Shown here: positions 7,940-14,848 of the stretch, piece after piece
Numbering within the stretch: the stretch's first letter is position 1
How the letters are laid out: each line of letters begins with the position of its first letter
Source: an uncultured Bacteroidales bacterium
Lineage (GTDB): Bacteria; Bacteroidota; Bacteroidia; Bacteroidales; Paludibacteraceae
Length of the DNA stretch: 23,326 nt
Assembly (NCBI GenBank): GCA_937901025.1
Contig: CALCGR010000109.1
Location: forward strand, 1 to 23,326
Direction: 5' to 3'
Program-made: the position numbers and the translations under genes
Notes under the pieces: generated by a model
Told to the model about the DNA's origin: nothing
The model's input: only the letters and a program-made list of their open reading frames with translations
Databases searched by the model: none

Positions 7940-8589
7940 GTTTCGTAGATAACGTTATCGCTTGGTACTCTGCCCACATGAACTATGCGTCCATCGCAGG
8001 GCTGATGGCAATAGAGTCGTCGTTTATTCCTTTTCCCAGTGAGGTGGTGATCCCGCCTGCTGCTTTTGTGGCGTCCGACCCGGCGAGCAGTTTGTGTGTG
8101 AGCGATACCTATTTAATTAATATAGGACTCATTATCCTTGTCGGCACGATAGGTGCCATGGTGGGAGCCATCATCAATTACCTGCTGGCGATGTGGCTGG
8201 GACGGCCTATCATCTATAAGTTTGCGGACAGTAAGTTAGGACACCTGTGCCTACTCAGCAGCGAGAAGGTCCAAAAAGCGGAAGACTACTTTAACGATCA
8301 CGGCAAAGTCTCTACTTTCGTAGGCCGACTGATCCCCGCCATCCGTCAACTCATCAGTATCCCTGCGGGATTGAGTAAGATGCACTTCGGCCGGTTCTTG
8401 CTCTATACGTTCTTAGGGGCGTTTATCTGGAACACTATCCTGGCAGCGTTAGGTTATGTGGCGAACGGTCAGATGGACCTTATTCACAAATATAGCCACG
8501 AACTAAGCGTGGCCATACTGGTTGTGTTTGGGGTTGCGGTTGTGGCACTTGTCCTTAAGAAAGTTCTTTCCCGCCGCACGAAAGCTTAA
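7936..8589 (+). CDS. DedA-family membrane protein
   Basis: DedA/SNARE-associated proteins are inner-membrane proteins linked to lipid-carrier recycling (undecaprenyl phosphate or phospholipid flipping) and to envelope and proton-motive-force homeostasis. The 217-residue product has the expected length and motifs: ESSFIPFPSEVVIPPAAF near the N-terminus and the family signature FVGRLIPAIRQLISIPAGLSKM with two arginines in the second half, with hydrophobic segments around both. It starts within the stop of the transporter gene and is the last gene of the operon. Its TAA overlaps the ftsZ stop on the other strand (TTAA at 8586-8589), leaving no room for a terminator. Which DedA subgroup it belongs to cannot be told from sequence alone. 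Confidence 0.9.
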   Translation: MSFVDNVIAWYSAHMNYASIAGLMAIESSFIPFPSEVVIPPAAFVASDPASSLCVSDTYLINIGLIILVGTIGAMVGAIINYLLAMWLGRPIIYKFADSKLGHLCLLSSEKVQKAEDYFNDHGKVSTFVGRLIPAIRQLISIPAGLSKMHFGRFLLYTFLGAFIWNTILAALGYVANGQMDLIHKYSHELSVAILVVFGVAVVALVLKKVLSRRTKA

Positions 8590-9779
8590 TGTCTTCTCCA
8601 CATTGAGAAACGCGAATGCGCAGGCTCCGCTGCCGGTTTGGCTTCCGGTGCCGGTTCATCGTCCTCAAAGACGATAAACCCGTCCGTAATCTCCGGTTCC
8701 TCCGTCACCTCCGGTTTTTCCTCCTCTTCGCCTTTCAGCTCTTCCTCCTCTCCTCCTTCCGGCGTTTCCGGTTTTTCCGGAACCGTGCATTGTGCATCGT
8801 GCATCGTGCGTCCTATATAATCGTAGACTTCGTATCCGGTAGCGATGATGGTGACGCGTACAGCTTCGCCCAAGGCCTCGTCCAGGGACGCACCCCATTG
8901 TACTTCCACATCGTCGCCTACCTCCTTAATGAACTCGTTGATCTGGTCAATCTCCTGCATCTCAATCGCGTGTTCTGTCGAGCAATAGAACTGCAATAGG
9001 ATCCGCTTGGCCCCGTGAACATCGTTATTGATGAGCGGCGACTCCAACGCATTTTGAATCGCTTTCTTGATACGGTTCTCGCCGTCGGCTACGCCTACGT
9101 TCATAATCGCTACATTGCCGTCCTTGAGCGTGTTGTATACGTCCGCAAAGTCCGTATTGATATACCCCGGAATGGTGATAATCTCCGCTATCGAGCGAGC
9201 GGCATTGCATACGACATCGTCCGCCTTCTGGAAGGCATTGAGCAGATTGAGATCGGGATAGATCTGTTTGAGTTTCTCGTTATTGATGACGAGCAGTGCG
9301 TCCACCTGTTCGGCCAGAGCCTCGATACCTTGCTGCGCCTTGCTGAGTTTGATAGGACCCTCAAAAGCGAAGGGAAGGGTCACGATACCTACCGTCAGTA
9401 TCCCCATCTCTTTGGCCACCGACGCTACGATCGCGGACGCACCCGTACCGGTACCTCCACCCATTCCCGCCGTCAGGAACAGCATCTGCGTGCCGTCATT
9501 GAGCGCCTCCTTGATGCGCTCCCTACTCTCCTCGGCATACTGTTGGGCTTTCTCGGGACGTCCGCCCGCACCCAAACCCGGACCGAGTTGCAGTTTGGCC
9601 GGCACCGCCGACTTACCGAGGGCCTGCTTATCGGTGTTGCACACCAGGAGCGAGACGCCTTTAATGCCTTGCTTAAACATATAGTTAACGGCATTGCATC
9701 CGCCACCGCCGACGCCCATCACTTTGATGATGGCATCCTCTTGGATATCCAAGGGAATGGTTATCAGTTCTGTATCCAT
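8586..9779 (-). CDS. ftsZ: Cell division GTPase FtsZ with a repeat-derived C-terminal linker
   Basis: FtsZ is the tubulin-like GTPase that polymerises into the division ring. The 397-residue product has the N-terminal GTP-binding core (MGVGGGGCNAVNYM), the tubulin signature GGGTGTG (107-113) and the catalytic T7 loop NTDFAD (208-213, with D210 and D213). The globular domain ends near residue 318. A linker follows that starts with MHDAQCT (326-332), encoded by a 7-base repeat array, then an E/P-rich stretch, then a short basic tail (FSMWRRH) in the place of the conserved C-terminal peptide that binds FtsA. The gene begins five bases after ftsA and is the last gene of murC-ftsQ-ftsA-ftsZ. It converges on the DedA gene with a four-base overlap. 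Confidence 0.97.
   Translation of the reverse strand: MDTELITIPLDIQEDAIIKVMGVGGGGCNAVNYMFKQGIKGVSLLVCNTDKQALGKSAVPAKLQLGPGLGAGGRPEKAQQYAEESRERIKEALNDGTQMLFLTAGMGGGTGTGASAIVASVAKEMGILTVGIVTLPFAFEGPIKLSKAQQGIEALAEQVDALLVINNEKLKQIYPDLNLLNAFQKADDVVCNAARSIAEIITIPGYINTDFADVYNTLKDGNVAIMNVGVADGENRIKKAIQNALESPLINNDVHGAKRILLQFYCSTEHAIEMQEIDQINEFIKEVGDDVEVQWGASLDEALGEAVRVTIIATGYEVYDYIGRTMHDAQCTVPEKPETPEGGEEEELKGEEEEKPEVTEEPEITDGFIVFEDDEPAPEAKPAAEPAHSRFSMWRRH
8785..8812 (-). repeat. Heptamer array (GTGCAYY family), copy 1, in ftsZ
   Basis: Four 7-base units on the plus strand: gtgcatt, gtgcatc, gtgcatc, gtgcgtc. On the coding strand it reads as T-M-H-D-A-Q-C-T, at the junction between the FtsZ globular domain and its disordered linker. 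The same array type occurs in murC and trmO. Confidence 0.85.
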
Positions 9780-9784
9780 AGTAC

Positions 9785-11068
9785 TTACATTTGTTCGTTG
9801 GAAAAAATATCGATCATCCCCGCTTTGATCTTGTCCACTAACTTAGGCGACTTGACCAACTCCCCCTTATGCGTGTCGCGGTGATAAGCCCCTAACAGCA
9901 GAGCGCCCATGAGCGAAGTAAAACGCGGCTCATAGAAGATGTCCTCCGTATCCTCGGACAACAGCACATCGTGCAGTCCGTACATCACCCTCAGTCCCGT
10001 CTTCTCCTCGATATATGCGTCCAGACCTTGCAGCATCGATCCGCCACCGGTGATATAAATCGTGTGGATACGGTCGCCATAGGTCGCTATCGTCTCCAGC
10101 AGCGGCTGCAGTATCTCCTGCAGTTTCGAGTCAATCAGGTCCGCTATCTCGTTAAACGACGCTACCCAATACTCCCCGATCTCCGGGGCTACCGAAGGGA
10201 TACGCAACCGTTTGTTCTCCTTCACCTGCGCACGCGAGGCAAAGCCGTAGTCTTTTTTCACTTTCTCCGCGTGCTCAAACCGGATGCCCTGTTGCGCCAG
10301 CAGGGTCGAGATATGATACCCGCCTTGTGCCACTACCCTATGGTAGAGGTACTCGGAACCTTTATATACCGTCAGCGTCGTAGTCTTAGCTCCGAAATCC
10401 AGGACCGCGCACCCCTCTTGCAGGATAGCGTCCCCGTCCTCCGCAGCGAAGACCGATAGCAAGGCATCCACTCTCACAAACGACTGCTCGATGGAGCGCA
10501 TCGCCTGGTTAAAACACTTGTCGAACTTCTCCACCCAAATCTTCTTGGTGATGAATGCCGTATAATGTCCCTCGACCAAAGTCGCCAGTTCGGTCTCCGA
10601 CCGTACATCGTCCCAGTAGTGTTCCTTACCGTCCAACAGGAAATATGCGGGCACTAATCCCAGCACCTCCAGATCCGGATAACTGTCGCGAATCTTCTCG
10701 TAACACTCGTCCTCCATGCTCTGCAACAGCGCCTTCGTCACGCGGGCGATATGCACGTTATCCCGCTTGGCTTGTACCGCAGCCATCTTCGTCGGGTAAC
10801 CGCCTATCGGCACAAAAGCCGTAGGCAGGTTGGGTACACCAATGCGGTTGGCTAACTTATTGAGCACCTCGCTAATCATATACGCGGTGTTCTCCGACTG
10901 AATCACATTCGCTTGGTCTACACTCGGATGTTTCTGCGACTCCTCCAACCCTAAGATGCGGAACTTATCGTCCGCAATGCGCTCCGCCGCTATCGCTCTC
11001 ACCGAGTAACTTCCTAATTCCAACGCTACCAAGGGCAGCGTCTCTGTTCGTATCGTTTGCTTTAACAT
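9785..11068 (-). CDS. ftsA: Cell division protein FtsA
   Basis: FtsA is an actin-like ATPase that tethers FtsZ to the membrane and recruits later division proteins. The 427-residue product shows the actin-fold elements: phosphate-1 loop ALELGSYSVRAI near the N-terminus, phosphate-2 loop AVLDFGAKTTTLTVY in the middle, and the adenosine motif IYITGGGSMLQGL towards the C-terminus. The end (KLVDKIKAGMIDIF) can form the amphipathic membrane-binding helix expected of FtsA. I start at the ATG at 11068, four bases after the ftsQ stop. The longer reading from 11086 would use TTG inside ftsQ. It sits between ftsQ and ftsZ in the usual order. Confidence 0.95.
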   Translation of the reverse strand: MLKQTIRTETLPLVALELGSYSVRAIAAERIADDKFRILGLEESQKHPSVDQANVIQSENTAYMISEVLNKLANRIGVPNLPTAFVPIGGYPTKMAAVQAKRDNVHIARVTKALLQSMEDECYEKIRDSYPDLEVLGLVPAYFLLDGKEHYWDDVRSETELATLVEGHYTAFITKKIWVEKFDKCFNQAMRSIEQSFVRVDALLSVFAAEDGDAILQEGCAVLDFGAKTTTLTVYKGSEYLYHRVVAQGGYHISTLLAQQGIRFEHAEKVKKDYGFASRAQVKENKRLRIPSVAPEIGEYWVASFNEIADLIDSKLQEILQPLLETIATYGDRIHTIYITGGGSMLQGLDAYIEEKTGLRVMYGLHDVLLSEDTEDIFYEPRFTSLMGALLLGAYHRDTHKGELVKSPKLVDKIKAGMIDIFSNEQM

Positions 11069-11072
11069 AAGG

Positions 11073-11774
11073 CTATGGACGTCCAATGACTTGGTTGTGA
11101 TATCGAAGATCCAAAACGGAATACGAATACTCGCGTCCCTGCATCTGTTCTTCGAAGGTTTGTAGTTTATTTAGTTTCGCAACGAACTCCTGTCCGCTCC
11201 CCATGAGTACACTCACACCCGCGGTATCGATCAGCGTGATGGATTGCGGATTCTCCACCTGAATAGCGGCAAAGCGGTTTGCCCAATAGGGCTTGCGTTG
11301 CACATAATCCGCAATATCCCATAGCACCCCTTTGGCCATGCGTTCCTCCACCCTTCCCCGAATCGGGAGTACGGGGGTGGTAATCGACGAGCGCACGGGC
11401 ATGCGAAGGCGGTCGGTATCAACAAAATATTCATTCCCCTCCATCTCCACTTTCAGTAGCGGGATACGTTGGGTAGCCTCTATCTTCGTCACCCCGCGGG
11501 TCGTAATAAAACACTGGGCGGTCCTCACCATCGCATGCGACGCAATACACTGCTCAATGGCTTGCGACGATACCTCGGAGCAGGGTTTACCTACGGGATA
11601 CAGATGCGTATTGCGCAGCATGTTCTCGAGTTCCTCTATCGCTACATACTCCCGCTGCGTCGAGTCCGTCAACGCAATCGTACACGCCGAGCACACCGGA
11701 TCCTCCGCATGGATAGTGAACCATACCGCAGCCCCGATCACGTAGGCACTAATCGCCACCACGACAATCGTCAA
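11073..11774 (-). CDS. ftsQ: Cell division protein FtsQ
   Basis: FtsQ is a single-pass inner-membrane protein that links early and late divisome proteins through its periplasmic POTRA and beta domains. The product has one N-terminal membrane segment (VVVAISAYVIGAAVWF) followed by a periplasmic region with a POTRA-like part (YVAIEELENMLRNTHLY to KIEATQRIPLLKV) and a beta domain ending SYSVLDLRYHNQVIGRP. Overall identity is low, as usual for FtsQ; position between murC and ftsA supports the call. The 5' end is uncertain. The first standard start is a TTG at 11774, but the frame stays open upstream through codons for IRRIIVYIV, which would supply the expected cytoplasmic basic residues and a full-length membrane helix. 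An upstream ATT or ATC start is possible. The far end is four bases from the ftsA ATG. Confidence 0.85.
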   Translation of the reverse strand: MTIVVVAISAYVIGAAVWFTIHAEDPVCSACTIALTDSTQREYVAIEELENMLRNTHLYPVGKPCSEVSSQAIEQCIASHAMVRTAQCFITTRGVTKIEATQRIPLLKVEMEGNEYFVDTDRLRMPVRSSITTPVLPIRGRVEERMAKGVLWDIADYVQRKPYWANRFAAIQVENPQSITLIDTAGVSVLMGSGQEFVAKLNKLQTFEEQMQGREYSYSVLDLRYHNQVIGRP

Positions 11775-11785
11775 AACAATATAAA

Positions 11786-13183
11786 CTATAATGCGTCTGA
11801 TAAGGCAGGAACTAATCGGTCGATGTCGCCGGCACCTACGGTAATTAAGGCGGTCGGCTTCGCCGGGTTAATATGTTTCTTTACATAGGCTACTAACTCC
11901 GCTTTCTCTACGAGCGTAACCGGACAGGTCACCTTCTCCATCAACATCTCGGAGTTCACCCCCGGGATGGGTTCTTCGCGCGCGGGATAAATAGGAAGTA
12001 GGATGAGTTCGTCTACCTTACTCAAGGCTTGCGCAAACCCGTCGGCGAAGTCGCGCGTACGCGTATATAAATGGGGTTGGAAAACCGCAATGGTATGGCG
12101 GTTCGGGAACAGTTTACGAATCGAATCTATCGACGAAGCTATCTCCTGCGGATGGTGCGCATAGTCGTCTACGTATGCCAGGTCGGGTCGGTTAATCAAG
12201 ATATTAAACCGCCGCCATACCCCGGCAAAAGAGGCGATACCCAAGCGCAGTTCCTCGGCGGTCACACCATTGAGCCAAGCCATCGCCATCGCCGCTACAC
12301 TATTCTCTATATTCACCCACACGGGTGCCCCTAAGTTCAAGTCCGGGATTGTCGTCGTCGGGGTGTGGAAGTCAAACATAATCTTCGCCTCCCCTACCCG
12401 TATATTATCCGCATAGAAATCCGCCGTCTCATCGTGCATTGTGCATTGTGCATCGTGCACCGCATAAGTATAGAGTTTAACGCCCTTGCCTAACTGCGGG
12501 GTCATCTGCAGTCCTTTCTTGATGACCAGTGCGGATTGGATAAGCGAGGTATAGTGTTCAAATGCTTCGCGATAGGCTTCGGGGGTACCGTAGATATCCA
12601 GGTGGTCGGGATCCACCGCCGTGATGACGGACATATACGGGGTGAGTTGGTGGAAACTGCGGTCGTACTCATCCGCCTCTACCACCACGTAACTGCTCGA
12701 CTTATCTATCACCAGGTTCGAGCGGAAGTTATTACTGATGCCGCCCAGGAACGCGTTGGTCCCGATGGACGATTGTTGCAACAAATGCGCAAGCATCGTC
12801 GAGGTCGTGGTCTTACCATGGGTACCGGCTACGCAGAGGGCGCGCATCTGCCGGGTCACCTGACCCAATACTTCGGCGCGCTTGGCGATGGTAAACCCGT
12901 GGGCGATAAACCACTGCGTCAAACGACTCTCCATCGGCACGGCCGGAGTCCGGACGATAAGACAGGTCTTGGGGTTCTGCGCCCATTCCGGGAGTTGGTT
13001 CTCGTCATCCTCATAGGTGATGGCGATGCCTTCGTTCTCCAACGCTTTCGTAATCGGAGAGGGGGTGCGGTCGTATCCCGCACATAGATAACCGCGAGCA
13101 ACAAAGAACCGCGCGAGGGCACTCATCCCTATGCCGCCGATTCCGAGAAAGTAATACGCTTGAATGTGATCCGTTGAGTACAT
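11786..13183 (-). CDS. murC: UDP-N-acetylmuramate--L-alanine ligase MurC
   Basis: MurC is a cytosolic ATP-dependent ligase that adds L-alanine to UDP-N-acetylmuramate, the first amino-acid step of peptidoglycan precursor synthesis. The 465-residue product has the Mur ligase order. The N-terminal Rossmann domain carries GIGGIGMSALARF (14-26); the ATP P-loop is GTHGKTTTST (120-129); the catalytic region has EADEYDRSF (169-177); the C-terminal domain has DDYAHHPQEI and FQPHLYTRT. Between the end of a strand (LYTY) and ADFYADNIR an extra stretch VHDAQCTMHDE (242-252) is encoded by a heptamer array, where most MurC proteins have only a few residues. It is the first gene of the division operon, with its own promoter. 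No murG or ftsW adjoins it. Confidence 0.97.
   Translation of the reverse strand: MYSTDHIQAYYFLGIGGIGMSALARFFVARGYLCAGYDRTPSPITKALENEGIAITYEDDENQLPEWAQNPKTCLIVRTPAVPMESRLTQWFIAHGFTIAKRAEVLGQVTRQMRALCVAGTHGKTTTSTMLAHLLQQSSIGTNAFLGGISNNFRSNLVIDKSSSYVVVEADEYDRSFHQLTPYMSVITAVDPDHLDIYGTPEAYREAFEHYTSLIQSALVIKKGLQMTPQLGKGVKLYTYAVHDAQCTMHDETADFYADNIRVGEAKIMFDFHTPTTTIPDLNLGAPVWVNIENSVAAMAMAWLNGVTAEELRLGIASFAGVWRRFNILINRPDLAYVDDYAHHPQEIASSIDSIRKLFPNRHTIAVFQPHLYTRTRDFADGFAQALSKVDELILLPIYPAREEPIPGVNSEMLMEKVTCPVTLVEKAELVAYVKKHINPAKPTALITVGAGDIDRLVPALSDAL
12434..12461 (-). repeat. Heptamer array (GTGCAYY family), copy 2, in murC
   Basis: Four units on the plus strand: gtgcatt, gtgcatt, gtgcatc, gtgcacc, preceded by a partial unit (catc). 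The coding strand gives VHDAQCTMHDE, inserted in a loop of the central domain of MurC. Length and sequence match the copies in ftsZ and trmO closely. Confidence 0.88.
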
Positions 13184-13211
13184 AAGTCAAACGAACGTTT
13201 AAAAATTTCCG

Positions 13212-13243
13212 CAAAATTACTAAAATTTCTTGATATATGCAAA
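13212..13243 (-). promoter_or_regulatory. Promoter of murC-ftsQ-ftsA-ftsZ
   Basis: On the minus strand TTTG (13243-13240), a 20-base spacer and TAATTTTG (13219-13212) match the Bacteroidota consensus. The leader to the murC ATG would be about 20-25 bases. Its -33 box is half of a palindrome shared with the glyS promoter. Confidence 0.85.
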
Positions 13244-13247
13244 TTTA

Positions 13248-13279
13248 TTTGCAAATATCGATATTTTGTTGTAACTTTG
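13248..13279 (+). promoter_or_regulatory. Promoter of glyS
   Basis: TTTG (13248-13251), a 20-base spacer and TAACTTTG (13272-13279) form a perfect consensus promoter. Transcription would start about 20 bases before the glyS ATG at 13304. The -33 box lies only four bases from that of the divergent murC promoter, within GCAAATTTATTTGC (13239-13252). Confidence 0.87.
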
Positions 13280-13303
13280 CAGCAAATTTTAATTTGAACG
13301 ATT

Positions 13304-14848
13304 ATGGCAACACAAGAAGAAACGTTTAAAAAGTTAGTCGCCCACTGCAAGGAATACGGTTTTGTCTTCCCCAGCAGCGATATCTATGACGGATTAGGTG
13401 CCGTGTATGACTATGGTCAAAACGGCGTCGAGTTGAAGAACAATATCAAGAAATACTGGTGGGACTCCATGACCCTGCTGCACGATAACATCGTCGGTAT
13501 CGACGCCTCTATCTTCATGCACCCCACCGTATGGAAAGCCTCCGGTCACGTGGATGCGTTCAATGACCCGCTCATCGATAACCGCGACAGTAAGAAGCGT
13601 TACCGCGCCGACGTGCTCATCGAGGACCAACTCGGTAAGATTGAGGATAAGATCAACAAGGAGATCGAGAAAGCCGCGAAGCGTTTTGGCGATAGTTTTG
13701 ACGAGGCGATGTTCCGTCAGACCAATCCCCGCGTACTCGAGCACCAAGCCCAATGGGATGCGTTGCACGCTCGCTATAGCAAGGCGATGAACGACATGAA
13801 CCTCGACGAGCTCAAGCAGATCATCCTTGACGAGGAGATCGTTTGTCCTATCTCCGGTACCCGCAACTGGACCGACGTGCGTCAGTTCAACCTGATGTTC
13901 CAAACCGAGATGGGTAGTACCGCCGACGGCGCAATGAAGATTTACCTGCGCCCCGAGACGGCACAAGGTATCTTCGTCAATTTCCTGAACGTCCAGAAGA
14001 CCGGTCGTATGAAGATTCCTTTCGGTATCGCTCAGATCGGTAAAGCCTTCCGTAACGAGATTGTGGCCCGTCAGTTCGTGTTCCGTATGCGCGAGTTCGA
14101 GCAGATGGAGATGCAGTTCTTCGTTCGTCCGGGCGAGGAGATGAAGTGGTTTGAGCACTGGAAAGCCTTCCGCCTCAAGTGGCATAAAGCCCTCGGCTTA
14201 GGGGATGAGAAATATCGTTATCACGATCACGAGAAACTGGCGCACTACGCCAATGCCGCTACGGATATCGAGTTCCTTATGCCCTTCGGCTTTAAGGAGG
14301 TTGAGGGTATCCATAGCCGTACGAACTTCGACCTGAGTCAACACGCTAAGTTCTCGGGCAAGAAAATCGAATACTTCGATCCCGAACTCAACGAGAGTTA
14401 TACCCCGTACGTGATCGAGACCAGTATCGGCGTCGACCGTATGTTCCTTTCTATCATGTGCGCTGCGTATAAGGAGGAAGCCTTGGAGGGAGGCGACGTG
14501 CGCGTCGTTCTAAACCTGCCCGCCGTGCTCGCGCCCGTGAAAGTGTGCGTTATGCCGCTCGTCAAGAAAGACGGACTGCCCGAGAAAGCGCAAGAGATCG
14601 TCGATATGCTCAAGTACGACTTCAAGACCACCTATGACGAGAAGGACAGTATCGGTAAACGTTATCGTCGTCAAGACGCTATCGGTACCCCGTTCTGCGT
14701 CACCGTGGACCACGACACATTAAACGACGGTTGCGTCACCGTTCGTTATCGCGACACGATGGCACAAGACCGCATTAAAATCGAAGACCTCCACAAACTG
14801 ATTGCAGAGGCCGTCGATATGAAGAACTTATTTAAGAAGTTAAAGTAA
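13304..14848 (+). CDS. glyS: Glycyl-tRNA synthetase (homodimeric type)
   Basis: This class II aminoacyl-tRNA synthetase charges tRNA-Gly. The 514-residue single chain corresponds to the eukaryote/archaeal-like alpha2 type, not the alpha2beta2 type of E. coli. Motif 2 is visible as FRNEIVARQFVFRMREFEQMEM (about 249 onward) and motif 3 as ETSIGVDRMFLSIM (about 375). The N-terminus (GFVFPSSDIYDGLGAVYDYG) and the C-terminal anticodon-binding domain (about 400-510, VKVCVMPLVKKDG) are typical. The ATG follows a consensus promoter by 25 bases. The TAA stop directly abuts the stop of the convergent amylase gene, with no intergenic base. The gene is complete and the identity certain. Confidence 0.97.
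   Translation: MATQEETFKKLVAHCKEYGFVFPSSDIYDGLGAVYDYGQNGVELKNNIKKYWWDSMTLLHDNIVGIDASIFMHPTVWKASGHVDAFNDPLIDNRDSKKRYRADVLIEDQLGKIEDKINKEIEKAAKRFGDSFDEAMFRQTNPRVLEHQAQWDALHARYSKAMNDMNLDELKQIILDEEIVCPISGTRNWTDVRQFNLMFQTEMGSTADGAMKIYLRPETAQGIFVNFLNVQKTGRMKIPFGIAQIGKAFRNEIVARQFVFRMREFEQMEMQFFVRPGEEMKWFEHWKAFRLKWHKALGLGDEKYRYHDHEKLAHYANAATDIEFLMPFGFKEVEGIHSRTNFDLSQHAKFSGKKIEYFDPELNESYTPYVIETSIGVDRMFLSIMCAAYKEEALEGGDVRVVLNLPAVLAPVKVCVMPLVKKDGLPEKAQEIVDMLKYDFKTTYDEKDSIGKRYRRQDAIGTPFCVTVDHDTLNDGCVTVRYRDTMAQDRIKIEDLHKLIAEAVDMKNLFKKLK

Noticed and set aside
8766..8782. Inverted repeat TTCCGG-TTTTT-CCGGAA near the ftsZ 3' end, considered as a terminator.
   Set aside because: The T-run is the loop, not a 3' tail, and it lies about 180 bases inside ftsZ. 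It is explained by repeated codons for E-K-P-E in the linker.
9015..9884. Long plus-strand open frame (289 codons) opposite ftsZ/ftsA.
   Set aside because: It is antisense to two certain genes, has no recognisable protein features and no promoter. It follows from codon bias on the other strand.
11348..11380. G/C-rich potential hairpin and a TACTCCC match in ftsQ, considered as another octamer array.
   Set aside because: Only one unit resembles the octamer; no tandem periodicity is visible.
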